The position numbers and the translations under genes were made by a program. Of a stretch of DNA of 64,000 bases, positions 16,114 through 25,876 are shown piece after piece (within the stretch, counting starts at the first letter, position 1; the number at the start of each line of letters is the position of its first letter). Origin of the DNA: Actinobacillus sp. GY-402 (GTDB taxonomy: Bacteria > Pseudomonadota > Gammaproteobacteria > Enterobacterales > Pasteurellaceae). Location of the stretch: positions 1,922,001 to 1,986,000 of the forward strand of contig NZ_CP062137.1 of NCBI RefSeq assembly GCF_014843355.1. The letters are read 5' to 3'. The notes below the pieces were generated by a model. The model made no database searches, had not been told where the DNA came from, and worked only from the letters and a program-made list of their open reading frames with translations.

Positions 16114-18087
16114 ATGGACAGACGAAAATTCATCCGACTTGGAACCGGCGCCATGCTGGTGCTGGGAGCTGGTCGTTACGGCTGGGCAGCGGACAACGAC
16201 AGCCAGGCAAAATTACGCGTTATCGCAACGACTGACGTTCACTGCTTTTTAACGGACTTTGATTATTACAAAGACGCCCCGACCGATAAATTCGGTTTCA
16301 CCCGCGCCGCCACCCTGATTGATCAGGCGCGCCGGGAAGTAACGAATTCCGTTCTGGTGGATAACGGTGATTTAATCCAGGGCAATCCTATTGCGGACTA
16401 TCAGGCGGCGGAAGGCGCCAAACAAGGCAAACCGCATCCGGCGATTCTGGTCAATAACGCAATGCAATACGATGTCGGCACGCTGGGCAACCACGAATTT
16501 AATTACGGTCTGGAATACCTGAACCGCGTCATCAAACAGGCGCATTACCCGACCATTAATACCAATATCGTGCGAAAAGGCACTAACGAACCCATGTTCC
16601 AACCTTATGCCGTGCAGGAAAAAGAAATTCTGGATCAGGCCGGCAACAAACAAAAAATCCGCATCGGTTATCTCGGATTTGTGCCGCCGCAAATCATGGT
16701 TTGGGATAAAATAAACCTGGCCGGTAAAGCGGAAGTGCGCGATATCGTCCAAACCGCGCGCAAATATATTCCGATTCTGAAAAAAAACGATGTGGATATT
16801 ATCATCGCATTGGCGCATACCGGCCCTTTCAACGGTCCTTACCGTGCGGGAATGGAAAATGCGGCCTTTCATTTAGCGGAAGTAAAAGACATTGACGCCA
16901 TTGTTTTCGGTCACTCTCACGGCTTGTTTCCAAGCAAAGAATTTGAAAAATTCCCTCATACGGATATCGCGAAAGGTACCATCAGAAACGTGCCCGCCGC
17001 TATGGCCGGATACTGGGCGAACCATATCGCCGTGATTGACTTAACGCTGGCAAAACGTCGGGGAAAATGGACGGTTACAGACGGCTCTTCCGATTTGCGT
17101 CCGATTTACGATGAACAGGCGAAAGCGCCGACAGTAAAAAATCATCCGAAAATCACCGAACTTTTGCAGCCGGTGCACGAAGCCACACGCAGATTCGTCG
17201 CGCAACCGATCGGCCGCTCGAGCGACAACATGTACAGCTATCTGGCGTTAGTACAGGATGATCCGACGGTACAAATCGTGAACCGCGCGCAAAAAGCCTA
17301 CACTGAAAAAATCATCAAAAATCTGCCGAAACTGGCGAAATTGCCGGTGTTAAGTGCATCGGCGCCGTTCAAAGTAGGCGGACGTAAAAACGATCCCCTC
17401 GGTTTCACCGAAGTCAACAAAGGGCAATTAACTTTCCGCAACGCTTCCGATTTATATCTGTATCCGAATACCTTGGTGGTGCTCCGCATTACGGGCGCGG
17501 AACTGAAGGAATGGCTGGAATGCAGCGCCGGCATGTTCAACCAAATTGACGTAACCAGCGAAAAACCGCAGTCCCTTTTAAACTGGGACGGTTTCCGCAC
17601 TTATAATTACGATGTCATTGACGGCGTGGAATATCAATTCGATATCACCCAGCCGCCGCGTTATGACGGCGAATGCAATCTGATTAACCCGAAGGCGCAT
17701 CGCGTTGTGAAGTTAAAATTTAAAGGAAAACCGGTTGATCCCAACGCGCAATTCCTGATCGCCACCAATAATTACCGCGCGTACGGTAATAAATTCCCCG
17801 GCACGGGCAATGATCACATCGTGTTCGCCTCACCGGACGAAAACCGTCAGATTCTAGTGAATTACATTTCGTCAAACAGCAAAGCAAAAGGCGAAGTCTC
17901 TCCGACGGTGGACAAAAACTGGCGGATTGCACCGATTCACAGCAAAGTGAAACTGGATATCCGCGTTGAAACCTCGCCGACGGAAAAAGCCACGGCGTTT
18001 ATCCGAACCAACGCCCGGCACCCGATGACATTCGTGGGCACGGATGAAATCGGATTTGCGGTGTATCGAATTGATTTAACGCACTAA
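16114..18087 (+). CDS. cpdB: Periplasmic 2',3'-cyclic-nucleotide phosphodiesterase/3'-nucleotidase
   Basis: 657 aa from the ATG at 16114, which has a GTGGAGTAGAC ribosome site; a TTG start at 16090 is less likely. It hydrolyses 2',3'-cyclic nucleotides and 3'-nucleotides to nucleosides in the periplasm. The metallophosphatase domain has TTDVHCFL, VDNGDLIQG, GNHEFNYGL and GHSHGLF; the 5'-nucleotidase C-terminal domain holds ATNNYRAYGNKFPG. The signal peptide MDRRKFIRLGTGAMLVLGAG carries a twin-arginine-like RRKFI motif. Monocistronic. Confidence 0.93.
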   Translation: MDRRKFIRLGTGAMLVLGAGRYGWAADNDSQAKLRVIATTDVHCFLTDFDYYKDAPTDKFGFTRAATLIDQARREVTNSVLVDNGDLIQGNPIADYQAAEGAKQGKPHPAILVNNAMQYDVGTLGNHEFNYGLEYLNRVIKQAHYPTINTNIVRKGTNEPMFQPYAVQEKEILDQAGNKQKIRIGYLGFVPPQIMVWDKINLAGKAEVRDIVQTARKYIPILKKNDVDIIIALAHTGPFNGPYRAGMENAAFHLAEVKDIDAIVFGHSHGLFPSKEFEKFPHTDIAKGTIRNVPAAMAGYWANHIAVIDLTLAKRRGKWTVTDGSSDLRPIYDEQAKAPTVKNHPKITELLQPVHEATRRFVAQPIGRSSDNMYSYLALVQDDPTVQIVNRAQKAYTEKIIKNLPKLAKLPVLSASAPFKVGGRKNDPLGFTEVNKGQLTFRNASDLYLYPNTLVVLRITGAELKEWLECSAGMFNQIDVTSEKPQSLLNWDGFRTYNYDVIDGVEYQFDITQPPRYDGECNLINPKAHRVVKLKFKGKPVDPNAQFLIATNNYRAYGNKFPGTGNDHIVFASPDENRQILVNYISSNSKAKGEVSPTVDKNWRIAPIHSKVKLDIRVETSPTEKATAFIRTNARHPMTFVGTDEIGFAVYRIDLTH

Positions 18088-18104
18088 TTCATGTTATCGA
18101 TTAT

Positions 18105-18135
18105 GAAAATCTCCGGTAAAGAACCGGAGATTTTT
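18105..18135 (+). terminator. Rho-independent terminator after cpdB
   Basis: Stem AAAATCTCCGGT with ACCGGAGATTTTTT and an AAAGA loop, beginning about 18 bases after the cpdB stop. Confidence 0.9.
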
Positions 18136-18150
18136 TGTTTCGAGCAGATA

Positions 18151-18190
18151 AAGTGCGGGCAAAAAAACGAGAGTTTTTTCGCCCGCACTT
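18151..18190. repeat. Variant-USS palindrome upstream of gyrB
   Basis: AAGTGCGGGC (18151-18160) and GCCCGCACTT (18181-18190) frame an inner AAAAAAAC/GTTTTTT stem. Both arms carry the same change from the canonical core, T to G at the last base, so the stem stays perfect. It may be a second terminator ahead of gyrB. Confidence 0.6.
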
Positions 18191-18202
18191 TAGCGCCATT
18201 AA

Positions 18203-20707
<2,505 letters not shown>

Positions 20708-20729
20708 TCCAAAAAACTCATGAAAATTT

Positions 20730-20770
20730 GACCGCACTTTTGAAAGATGAATCAAAGTGCGGTCTTTTTA
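20730..20770 (+). terminator. USS-pair terminator after gyrB
   Basis: GACCGCACTTTTGA and TCAAAGTGCGGTC form a stem around AAGATGAA and are followed by TTTTTA. Two opposed canonical USS cores form the arms. Confidence 0.85.
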
Positions 20771-20796
20771 TTTTCGTTTTATTCAGCAAAGAATCA

Positions 20797-20906
20797 TAAA
20801 AAACGATGCCCCTTGAGAAACCTCAAGGGGCAGGACGTTTCGGTATAATCTTTTCAGAAAAACCTTATTGTAACAACGTTTTTCATTTCGCAGTGCCATT
20901 ACAACG
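20797..20906 (-). ncRNA. Type II-C tracrRNA
   Basis: The minus strand carries every expected part. The anti-repeat GCACTGCGAAATGAAAAA (on plus about 20879-20896) pairs perfectly over 18 bases with the CRISPR repeat at 22666-22701. GUUACAAU (near 20867-20874) pairs with the repeat's GUUGUAG after a bulge. A middle stem region follows (TTTTTCTGAAAAG). The terminator hairpin GCCCCTTGAG-GTTT-CTCAAGGGGC (20809-20832) is followed by an ATCGTTTTTT tail. The predicted ~110-nt RNA closely resembles Neisseria meningitidis tracrRNA in architecture. It lies antisense upstream of the broken cas9. Confidence 0.9.
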
Positions 20907-20912
20907 GCGTAA

Positions 20913-20940
20913 ATTGTAAATTTATCTAAATTTTTGTCAA
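20913..20940 (-). promoter_or_regulatory. tracrRNA promoter
   Basis: On the minus strand, a perfect -35 TTGACA (20935-20940) and -10 TACAAT (20913-20918) are separated by 16 bases. Transcription would start near 20906, placing the anti-repeat at the RNA's 5' end. Confidence 0.75.
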
Positions 20941-20959
20941 TGTATTTCTATTTTCAAAC

Positions 20960-20975
20960 AAAACGTTGTTACAAT
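20960..20975 (+). repeat. Second copy of the tracrRNA anti-repeat tail, inverted, in the cas9 leader
   Basis: AAAACGTTGTTACAAT on the plus strand is identical to the distal anti-repeat segment of the tracrRNA, whose copy reads as the reverse complement at 20867-20882. The two form a 16-bp perfect inverted repeat flanking the tracrRNA promoter. The second copy lies 34 bases upstream of the cas9 start. Its last six bases, TACAAT, could serve as a cas9 -10 element. Confidence 0.6.
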
Positions 20976-21521
20976 TCCAGCAATTTCATATATTGCAAGG
21001 AATAGGCTATGGCAAATGTTCATTTAACTTATATTCTAGGTTTAGATCTGGGTATCGCATCTGTCGGTTGGGCGGTCATTGAAATTGATCAACAGGAAAA
21101 TCCGTTACGTATTATTGATGTCGGAGTTCGAACATTTGAGCGGGCGGAAGTGCCTAAAACGGGCGATTCATTAGCGTTGGAGCGAAGACTGGCACGCAGT
21201 ACGCGGCGGCTTATCCGGCGTCGGGCGCACCGCTTATTACGCGCTAAACGTCTGTTAAAACGAGAAGGCCTGTTACGGGCGGAAGATTTTAGTTCGCCGA
21301 CCGAACTTCAACATTTACCCATTAATGCCTGGGAACTGCGCGTCAAAGGACTGACGCATAAACTGGAACGTAAAGAATGGGCGGCGGTATTATTGCATTT
21401 AATCAAGCATCGCGGCTATTTATCACAGCGTAAAAACGAAAGCAAAACAGACAATAAAGAACTTGGCTCCTTACTCAAAGGCGTAAAAGAAAACCATAGG
21501 TTACTACAATCGAACGACTAT

Positions 21522-21532
21522 GGAGCTACAAC
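21522..21532 (-). CRISPR. 11-base CRISPR repeat fragment at the cas9 break
   Basis: GGAGCTACAAC on plus equals the final 11 bases of the intact repeat at 22666-22701 in the same orientation. It starts at the first base after cas9 codon 171. This marks the recombination joint between cas9 and the former array. Confidence 0.65.
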
Positions 21533-21567
21533 TACAATCCCTATTTATTGCAATAGGGATTGTAGTT
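21530..21567. repeat. Perfect 16-bp inverted repeat at the junction
   Basis: AACTACAATCCCTATT (21530-21545) and AATAGGGATTGTAGTT (21552-21567) are separated by six bases. The hairpin ends one base before the stop codon of the minus-strand gene at 21569, so it can terminate that gene, although no T run follows. It overlaps the repeat fragment by three bases. Confidence 0.75.
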
Positions 21568-21568
21568 C

Positions 21569-22597
21569 TTACTTATTACGCCAACATAGCAGTTTAATAG
21601 TTAAATTAAATATTCCAGACGTTATTCTTGCTATGTAACGGGGTATTAAGAATATAGATCTAAATAAACCTCTTAAAGAAAGATCAATATTCCTATTTTT
21701 ATTTCGTATATCTTTATTATTTTTAATTAATTTTGGTATACTTTCAAATCTCTCTGATGGTTTAACTTGCACGAGTAAATTATTAAACTCTACCGTTACA
21801 TCATCGTTGTTACTTATCGATTCCCAACTAGCCTCAGATTTCGCCATTGATATTTCTCGATGCATTCTGCAGCTTTCCTCAATTTTTAAAGCTCTCATGG
21901 ATGGTCGAAATTCTTCTAAATTTAACCCCATCTTTTTGCTCAATATAGTTAGCTTTCTCTTTACACCGATCTTAGGGTTTAAATATATTGCATCGACATA
22001 ATTCAAAAAAGCCTCGTCATTTTCGCCAAGCATTTCAAGATATTCACCACGTTTCCTTAATACCGTTGCAGCCCAAGATACTCCATGAAATTGGTTAAAT
22101 TGATCATCTATAATTCGATCTAATGAATAAACAACTTGCCTAATAGCGCATTCTGAGTAGCCATTGTCTTCTAAATAAGGCTCTATAAAATCAATAGAAT
22201 AAGTATCTGCGCCCATTATGGCATCATAATGAACTTTTTCTAATTCAACTACTTTACCATTCTTATCCACTTCATAAGAGCCAAAATGATTTGTAACATA
22301 TAAGTCTTCAGCATCTCCCAAAAAGAATAGTTCTGAAATGTAACCTATTTTTAATTCCCCAGAAAATAATAATTTCTTATCTTCTAAATCAAAGATAAAA
22401 ACTTTCCCGCTATCCTCGTGTTTACTATTAGCTGTAGCTACGACAAAATATTTTCCAGATGAAGATAATTTATATATATGAGTTAAAGCGCCGAATTTAT
22501 AACTAAAAATAAGTTTATTAGTTAAATAAACTGACACGATACTCTCTAATATTTCTGTAATATTTTGTATTTCAACAGAATATTTACTCATGGTCAT
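21569..22597 (-). CDS. Unknown protein occupying the former CRISPR array
   Basis: 342 aa (340 if started at the second ATG, 22591). I do not recognise a family. The N-terminal third has beta-propeller-like strands ([32 protein letters not shown]). The middle has a helical, TPR-like stretch ([20 protein letters not shown]). The last ~45 residues are basic and hydrophobic and could bind membrane. There is no signal peptide. The gene is much more AT-rich than its neighbours and lacks USS cores, so it is probably acquired. It sits between a CRISPR repeat fragment and an intact repeat. A promoter candidate, TTGACA at 22637-22642, lies just after the repeat. Confidence 0.6.
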   Translation of the reverse strand: MTMSKYSVEIQNITEILESIVSVYLTNKLIFSYKFGALTHIYKLSSSGKYFVVATANSKHEDSGKVFIFDLEDKKLLFSGELKIGYISELFFLGDAEDLYVTNHFGSYEVDKNGKVVELEKVHYDAIMGADTYSIDFIEPYLEDNGYSECAIRQVVYSLDRIIDDQFNQFHGVSWAATVLRKRGEYLEMLGENDEAFLNYVDAIYLNPKIGVKRKLTILSKKMGLNLEEFRPSMRALKIEESCRMHREISMAKSEASWESISNNDDVTVEFNNLLVQVKPSERFESIPKLIKNNKDIRNKNRNIDLSLRGLFRSIFLIPRYIARITSGIFNLTIKLLCWRNK

Positions 22598-22665
22598 TTC
22601 ACTAATTCAAACTTACTAAAACTTACTCTTAGATACTGTCAATCTTTCACAGTAACATAAGTTTA

Positions 22666-22701
22666 ATTATAGCACTGCGAAATGAAAAAGGGAGCTACAA
22701 C
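22666..22701 (-). CRISPR. Single intact 36-bp type II-C CRISPR repeat
   Basis: Read on the minus strand it begins GTTGTAGCTCCC and ends GCAGTGCTATAAT. By memory it differs from the N. meningitidis II-C repeat at two positions. Its central 18 bases are perfectly complementary to the tracrRNA anti-repeat at 20879-20896. No second full repeat occurs at spacer distance on either side, so this is an orphan rather than an array. Confidence 0.85.
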
Positions 22702-22813
22702 CTTCCGCACACAGTACATTCTTTAATCATGGTCGTCCCACCAGAGATAAAGATAAAGATACAGATTCAAAAGCCGAAATCAATTCTGATATATAAACTA
22801 AGATTTTGTAGAC
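22702..22813. other. Relic sequence between the CRISPR repeat and ftsY terminator
   Basis: The first 30 bases (22702-22731) have the length of a II-C spacer; on minus they read ATGATTAAAGAATG and could encode MIKECTVCGR, like a zinc-ribbon phage protein start. On plus, a different frame runs through a hydrophilic peptide ending GRPTRDKDKDTDSKAEINSD at the stop near 22794. Both readings are too short to assign. The segment is probably leftover from the deleted cas/array region. Confidence 0.3.
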
Positions 22814-22850
22814 GGGCAAAAAACTCTCAAATTTTTGCCCGCACTTTGTC
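22814..22850 (-). terminator. ftsY terminator with variant USS
   Basis: GGGCAAAAA (22814-22822) and TTTTTGCCC (22832-22840) form the stem; GCCCGCACTT at its edge is the G-variant of the USS. It lies about 27 bases past the ftsY stop. Confidence 0.65.
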
Positions 22851-22876
22851 TCCTTTAGGTTATGTTCGCATGTCGG

Positions 22877-24394
22877 CTAATCGTCTTCATGCGTAAATAA
22901 CGCGTCGATAAATTCATCTGCATCGAAAGTGCGTAAATCTTCGATTTTTTCCCCGACCCCGATATAGCGAATCGGCAGCTTAAACTGATCGGCGATAGCG
23001 AAAATCACGCCGCCTTTCGCCGTGCCGTCCAGCTTGGTTAAACTGATCCCGGTTAAACCTACGGCCTCATTAAATAATTTCGCCTGACTGACGGCATTTT
23101 GCCCCGTGCCGGCATCCAGCGTCAGCATGATTTCATGAGGCGCGCTTTCATCGTATTTTTTCATAACGCGAACGATTTTCTTCAGCTCGTCCATCAGATT
23201 ATTTTTATTCTGCAAACGCCCCGCCGTATCGGCGATTAAAATATCGATCCCACGCGCCGAAGCGGACTGCATGGCGTCAAAAATCACCGAAGCCGAATCC
23301 GATCCCGTGCTTTGCGCCACCACCGGAATATGATTGCGTTCTCCCCAGACTTGCAACTGTTCTACCGCCGCCGCCCGGAAAGTATCGCCCGCCGCCAACA
23401 TCACGGATTTGCCTTGCTGTTGGAATTGACGCGCTAATTTGCCGATAGTAGTGGTTTTCCCCACGCCGTTCACGCCCACCATCAAAATCACATAAGGCTT
23501 TTTCGAACCGTCGATTTCAAGCGGTCGCGCCACCGGTTTTAAAATTTCCGCCATTTCCAGTTTCAACCGCTGATACAGCAAATCCGCGTCTTTCAGCTGC
23601 TGACGGGTCGCGTGCTGTTCTAAATTTTGGATAATTTTGGCCGTCGTCGGCACACCGATATCGGCGACCAGCAATTGTTCCTCCAGCTCTTCAAATAACT
23701 CGTCGTCAATTTTTTTACCGCTAAAAAAAGAACGAAATCCGGCGCCGATATTTTGTTTGGTTTTAACCAAACCTTTCAGCAAGCGGCTGAAAAAACCGCC
23801 TTCGCTCGGTTTTTCCCGGGTTTCCGCCGGCACGGCAAGGGCTGCGTTTTCCGCCTTTTGAGAGTTCGTTTCATCTTCCGAAAGCGACGAAAAATCCGCC
23901 GCACTTTCGCTCGTTTCCGTCGTCGCTTCAGCCTGAACGGCACTCGCCGTATTATCGGTATTTTCCGTCGCGACAGATTCCGGCGCCGAATTTTCTGTCA
24001 TATTGGCTTGCTGCCGACGGACGTCCGCTACCAATTGCTCCGTTTGAACGGGCTCAAGTGCGGTCGAATTTTCCAACGAATTTTGCGTTTCCGATTGCAC
24101 AAAATGCTCGATTTGTTCGACCGTTTCTTCGCTAAGATTTTGTTCCGCCGCTTCAAGTTTTTCGTCAATCCGCGCCTGAATGCGATCAAACCGTTCTTCA
24201 ACTTCATCGCCGATTTGCTGGAATTTATCTTCGATTTTGTCGGCAACGTCCTCAATCTTGTCGCTAACATCGTTAATTTTATCTTTTATTTCATCGACTA
24301 TGTCGTCAATTTTATCCGCAACGTCCTGTTCCGCTTGCTTTTTGCCCAATCCCAACCAGGACCAAAAACCGCCTTTTTTCTTATCTTCTGCCAT
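22877..24394 (-). CDS. ftsY: Signal recognition particle receptor FtsY
   Basis: 505 aa. It docks SRP-ribosome complexes at the inner membrane for co-translational insertion. An amphipathic membrane-targeting N-terminus (GGFWSWLGLGKKQ) leads into a repetitive acidic coiled A domain (DKIDDIVDEIKDKINDVSDK and onward to ~210). The NG GTPase domain follows, with GVNGVGKTTTIGKLA, DTAGRLQNKNNLMDEL and TKLDGTAKGG. The acidic region is variable between species. Divergent from rsmD as in E. coli. Confidence 0.96.
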   Translation of the reverse strand: MAEDKKKGGFWSWLGLGKKQAEQDVADKIDDIVDEIKDKINDVSDKIEDVADKIEDKFQQIGDEVEERFDRIQARIDEKLEAAEQNLSEETVEQIEHFVQSETQNSLENSTALEPVQTEQLVADVRRQQANMTENSAPESVATENTDNTASAVQAEATTETSESAADFSSLSEDETNSQKAENAALAVPAETREKPSEGGFFSRLLKGLVKTKQNIGAGFRSFFSGKKIDDELFEELEEQLLVADIGVPTTAKIIQNLEQHATRQQLKDADLLYQRLKLEMAEILKPVARPLEIDGSKKPYVILMVGVNGVGKTTTIGKLARQFQQQGKSVMLAAGDTFRAAAVEQLQVWGERNHIPVVAQSTGSDSASVIFDAMQSASARGIDILIADTAGRLQNKNNLMDELKKIVRVMKKYDESAPHEIMLTLDAGTGQNAVSQAKLFNEAVGLTGISLTKLDGTAKGGVIFAIADQFKLPIRYIGVGEKIEDLRTFDADEFIDALFTHEDD

Positions 24395-24453
24395 AATGTT
24401 CTCTTTTTCTGTTAAAATGCGTCAAAATTTCGCATAGTCTATCATTTATCCGT

Positions 24454-25059
24454 ATGAAAAAACACACAAAACCACGAAATCCAACGGCTCAAAAGGCAAA
24501 TCCGAAAGGCGAGGTACGCATTATTGCGGGCCGTTGGCGCGGACGTAAATTGCCGGTGTTAAATGCGCCGGGTTTGCGACCGACGGGCGATCGGATAAAA
24601 GAAACCCTGTTCAACTGGTTAATGCCTTACATTGCGGATGCCGATTGTCTGGACGGCTTTGCCGGCAGCGGTTCGCTGGGGTTTGAAGCTTTGTCCCGCC
24701 ACGCGAAATCCGTGACATTCCTGGAATTGGACAAAGCCGTGGCAAGCCAACTCAGCAAAAATCTGCAAATGCTGAATTGTGATAAAACGCAAGCCGTCGT
24801 GTTGAATCAAAGCAGTCTGGAATTTCTAAAACGACCGCAAAATCGCCCGCACTTTGACGTGGTGTTTCTCGATCCGCCGTTTCATTTCGGATTGGCGGAA
24901 CAGGCGGCGCAATTACTGACGGAAAATAACTGGTTACGACCGAACGCCTTGATTTACGTGGAAACGGAACGGGAAAAGCAGCCGAAGGTGCCGGAAAACT
25001 GGGTTTTGTTAAAAGAGAAAACGAGCGGACAAGTCAGTTACCGCCTCTATCAAGCCTGA
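24454..25059 (+). CDS. rsmD: 16S rRNA (guanine-966-N2) methyltransferase
   Basis: 201 aa. A basic N-terminus leads into VRIIAGRWRGRKLPV, the RsmD signature. The SAM site lies around CLDGFAGSGSLGFEALSR and the catalytic N-methyltransferase motif is DPPF (FLDPPFHFGLAEQA). Start at the ATG at 24454, 59 bases from divergent ftsY. A terminator follows directly. Confidence 0.95.
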   Translation: MKKHTKPRNPTAQKANPKGEVRIIAGRWRGRKLPVLNAPGLRPTGDRIKETLFNWLMPYIADADCLDGFAGSGSLGFEALSRHAKSVTFLELDKAVASQLSKNLQMLNCDKTQAVVLNQSSLEFLKRPQNRPHFDVVFLDPPFHFGLAEQAAQLLTENNWLRPNALIYVETEREKQPKVPENWVLLKEKTSGQVSYRLYQA

Positions 25060-25067
25060 TTTTAAAA

Positions 25068-25102
25068 TACAAAAAAACCGAGATAAATATCTCGGTTTTG
25101 AT
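25068..25102. terminator. Bidirectional terminator between rsmD and the YagU-like gene
   Basis: AAAACCGAGA and TCTCGGTTTT form a stem around AAATA with A/T runs on both sides, between convergent stops. Confidence 0.85.
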
Positions 25103-25113
25103 TTGAGTGAAAC

Positions 25114-25734
25114 TTAGCGCATTTCTTCTTCCGGATCCGGTTGACCGGTGATGCGATTACGCAAATCGCGACGGATAATTTCAATCGTCCAGAACCAGAA
25201 AATATGACCTACGATTTCAGAAACATGTTCGTATAACGGCCATTCGGATACCGGCGGAGTCAGGTTCATTGCCGGGAACACAATGTAGTGAACCACGATA
25301 CAGGCTAACAAACCGGCGCCGATACCTTGCCAGAATTTAATTTTCGGGAACACTTCGGCCACTAAACAGTAACCGATAGCAAACACTAACGAAAAGATGA
25401 TGTGCGTTACGCCAATCCAGTTAAATGCTTGATCCGCAAAGGTAAATGCCGCTTGCGTCGGATCGATGCCAAGATAATCGCGCAAAAACACATGCGGAGG
25501 ATTTAAAAACGCGCGGGAACATTGTTGTAACGCGCCGTCCATTGCCAAAGCGCCTGAATTTAATGCGTCCAAGACGGGTTGCGGACAGGCGGCGGTAAAT
25601 AAATCGATTGGGCTGCGCGGCGGGAACGGATGCTCGGCTCCCCATTTTACGAACGCAGAAATAAGACCGCCGATGATCCCTACAAAAAAGGCAACACCAT
25701 AACGACGTTTTGATGGCTGAGTAAATAATGCCAT
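25114..25734 (-). CDS. YagU-family inner-membrane protein
   Basis: 206 aa from [19 protein letters not shown], where CGGAGTCTAG gives a good ribosome site; the start at 25788 is unlikely. Length matches E. coli YagU (DUF1440). It has about four to five membrane segments, a periplasmic-looking loop with [12 protein letters not shown], and an acidic C-terminus (PDPEEEMR). YagU has been linked to acid tolerance in E. coli, but no biochemical function can be read here. It appears monocistronic. Confidence 0.82.
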   Translation of the reverse strand: MALFTQPSKRRYGVAFFVGIIGGLISAFVKWGAEHPFPPRSPIDLFTAACPQPVLDALNSGALAMDGALQQCSRAFLNPPHVFLRDYLGIDPTQAAFTFADQAFNWIGVTHIIFSLVFAIGYCLVAEVFPKIKFWQGIGAGLLACIVVHYIVFPAMNLTPPVSEWPLYEHVSEIVGHIFWFWTIEIIRRDLRNRITGQPDPEEEMR

Positions 25735-25876
25735 AACTAGACTCCGAGTAAAATTATTGAATTTCGTCGCCCATAACGGCGACACCATTTATTCACAGGA
25801 ATAAATTGCTATAAATTTTAAGCATGAGTCCAAAATAGTCAAGTTATTCCTACCCGAAAGCGGGAGAAGCCGCCTT

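Larger units (their letters stand above)
21009..21638 (+). pseudogene. cas9: Truncated type II-C Cas9 (RuvC-I and bridge helix only)
   Basis: The 209-codon ORF matches II-C Cas9 (Neisseria/Pasteurella type, about 1050-1080 aa) through residue Y171 and then becomes unrelated. Present are RuvC-I with catalytic D13 in [14 protein letters not shown], the Arg-rich bridge helix (about 59-85), and the start of REC with [17 protein letters not shown]. RuvC-II, HNH, RuvC-III and the PAM-interacting domain are missing. The last 38 codons read through a CRISPR-repeat fragment, a hairpin and the antisense 3' end of the next gene. AAGGA precedes the ATG. It cannot be an active nuclease; cas1 and cas2 are also absent. 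Confidence 0.95.

Noticed and set aside
22666-22701. A CRISPR array
   Set aside because: Only one full repeat is present; no second repeat lies at 60-70 base spacing on either side, so it is annotated as an orphan repeat.
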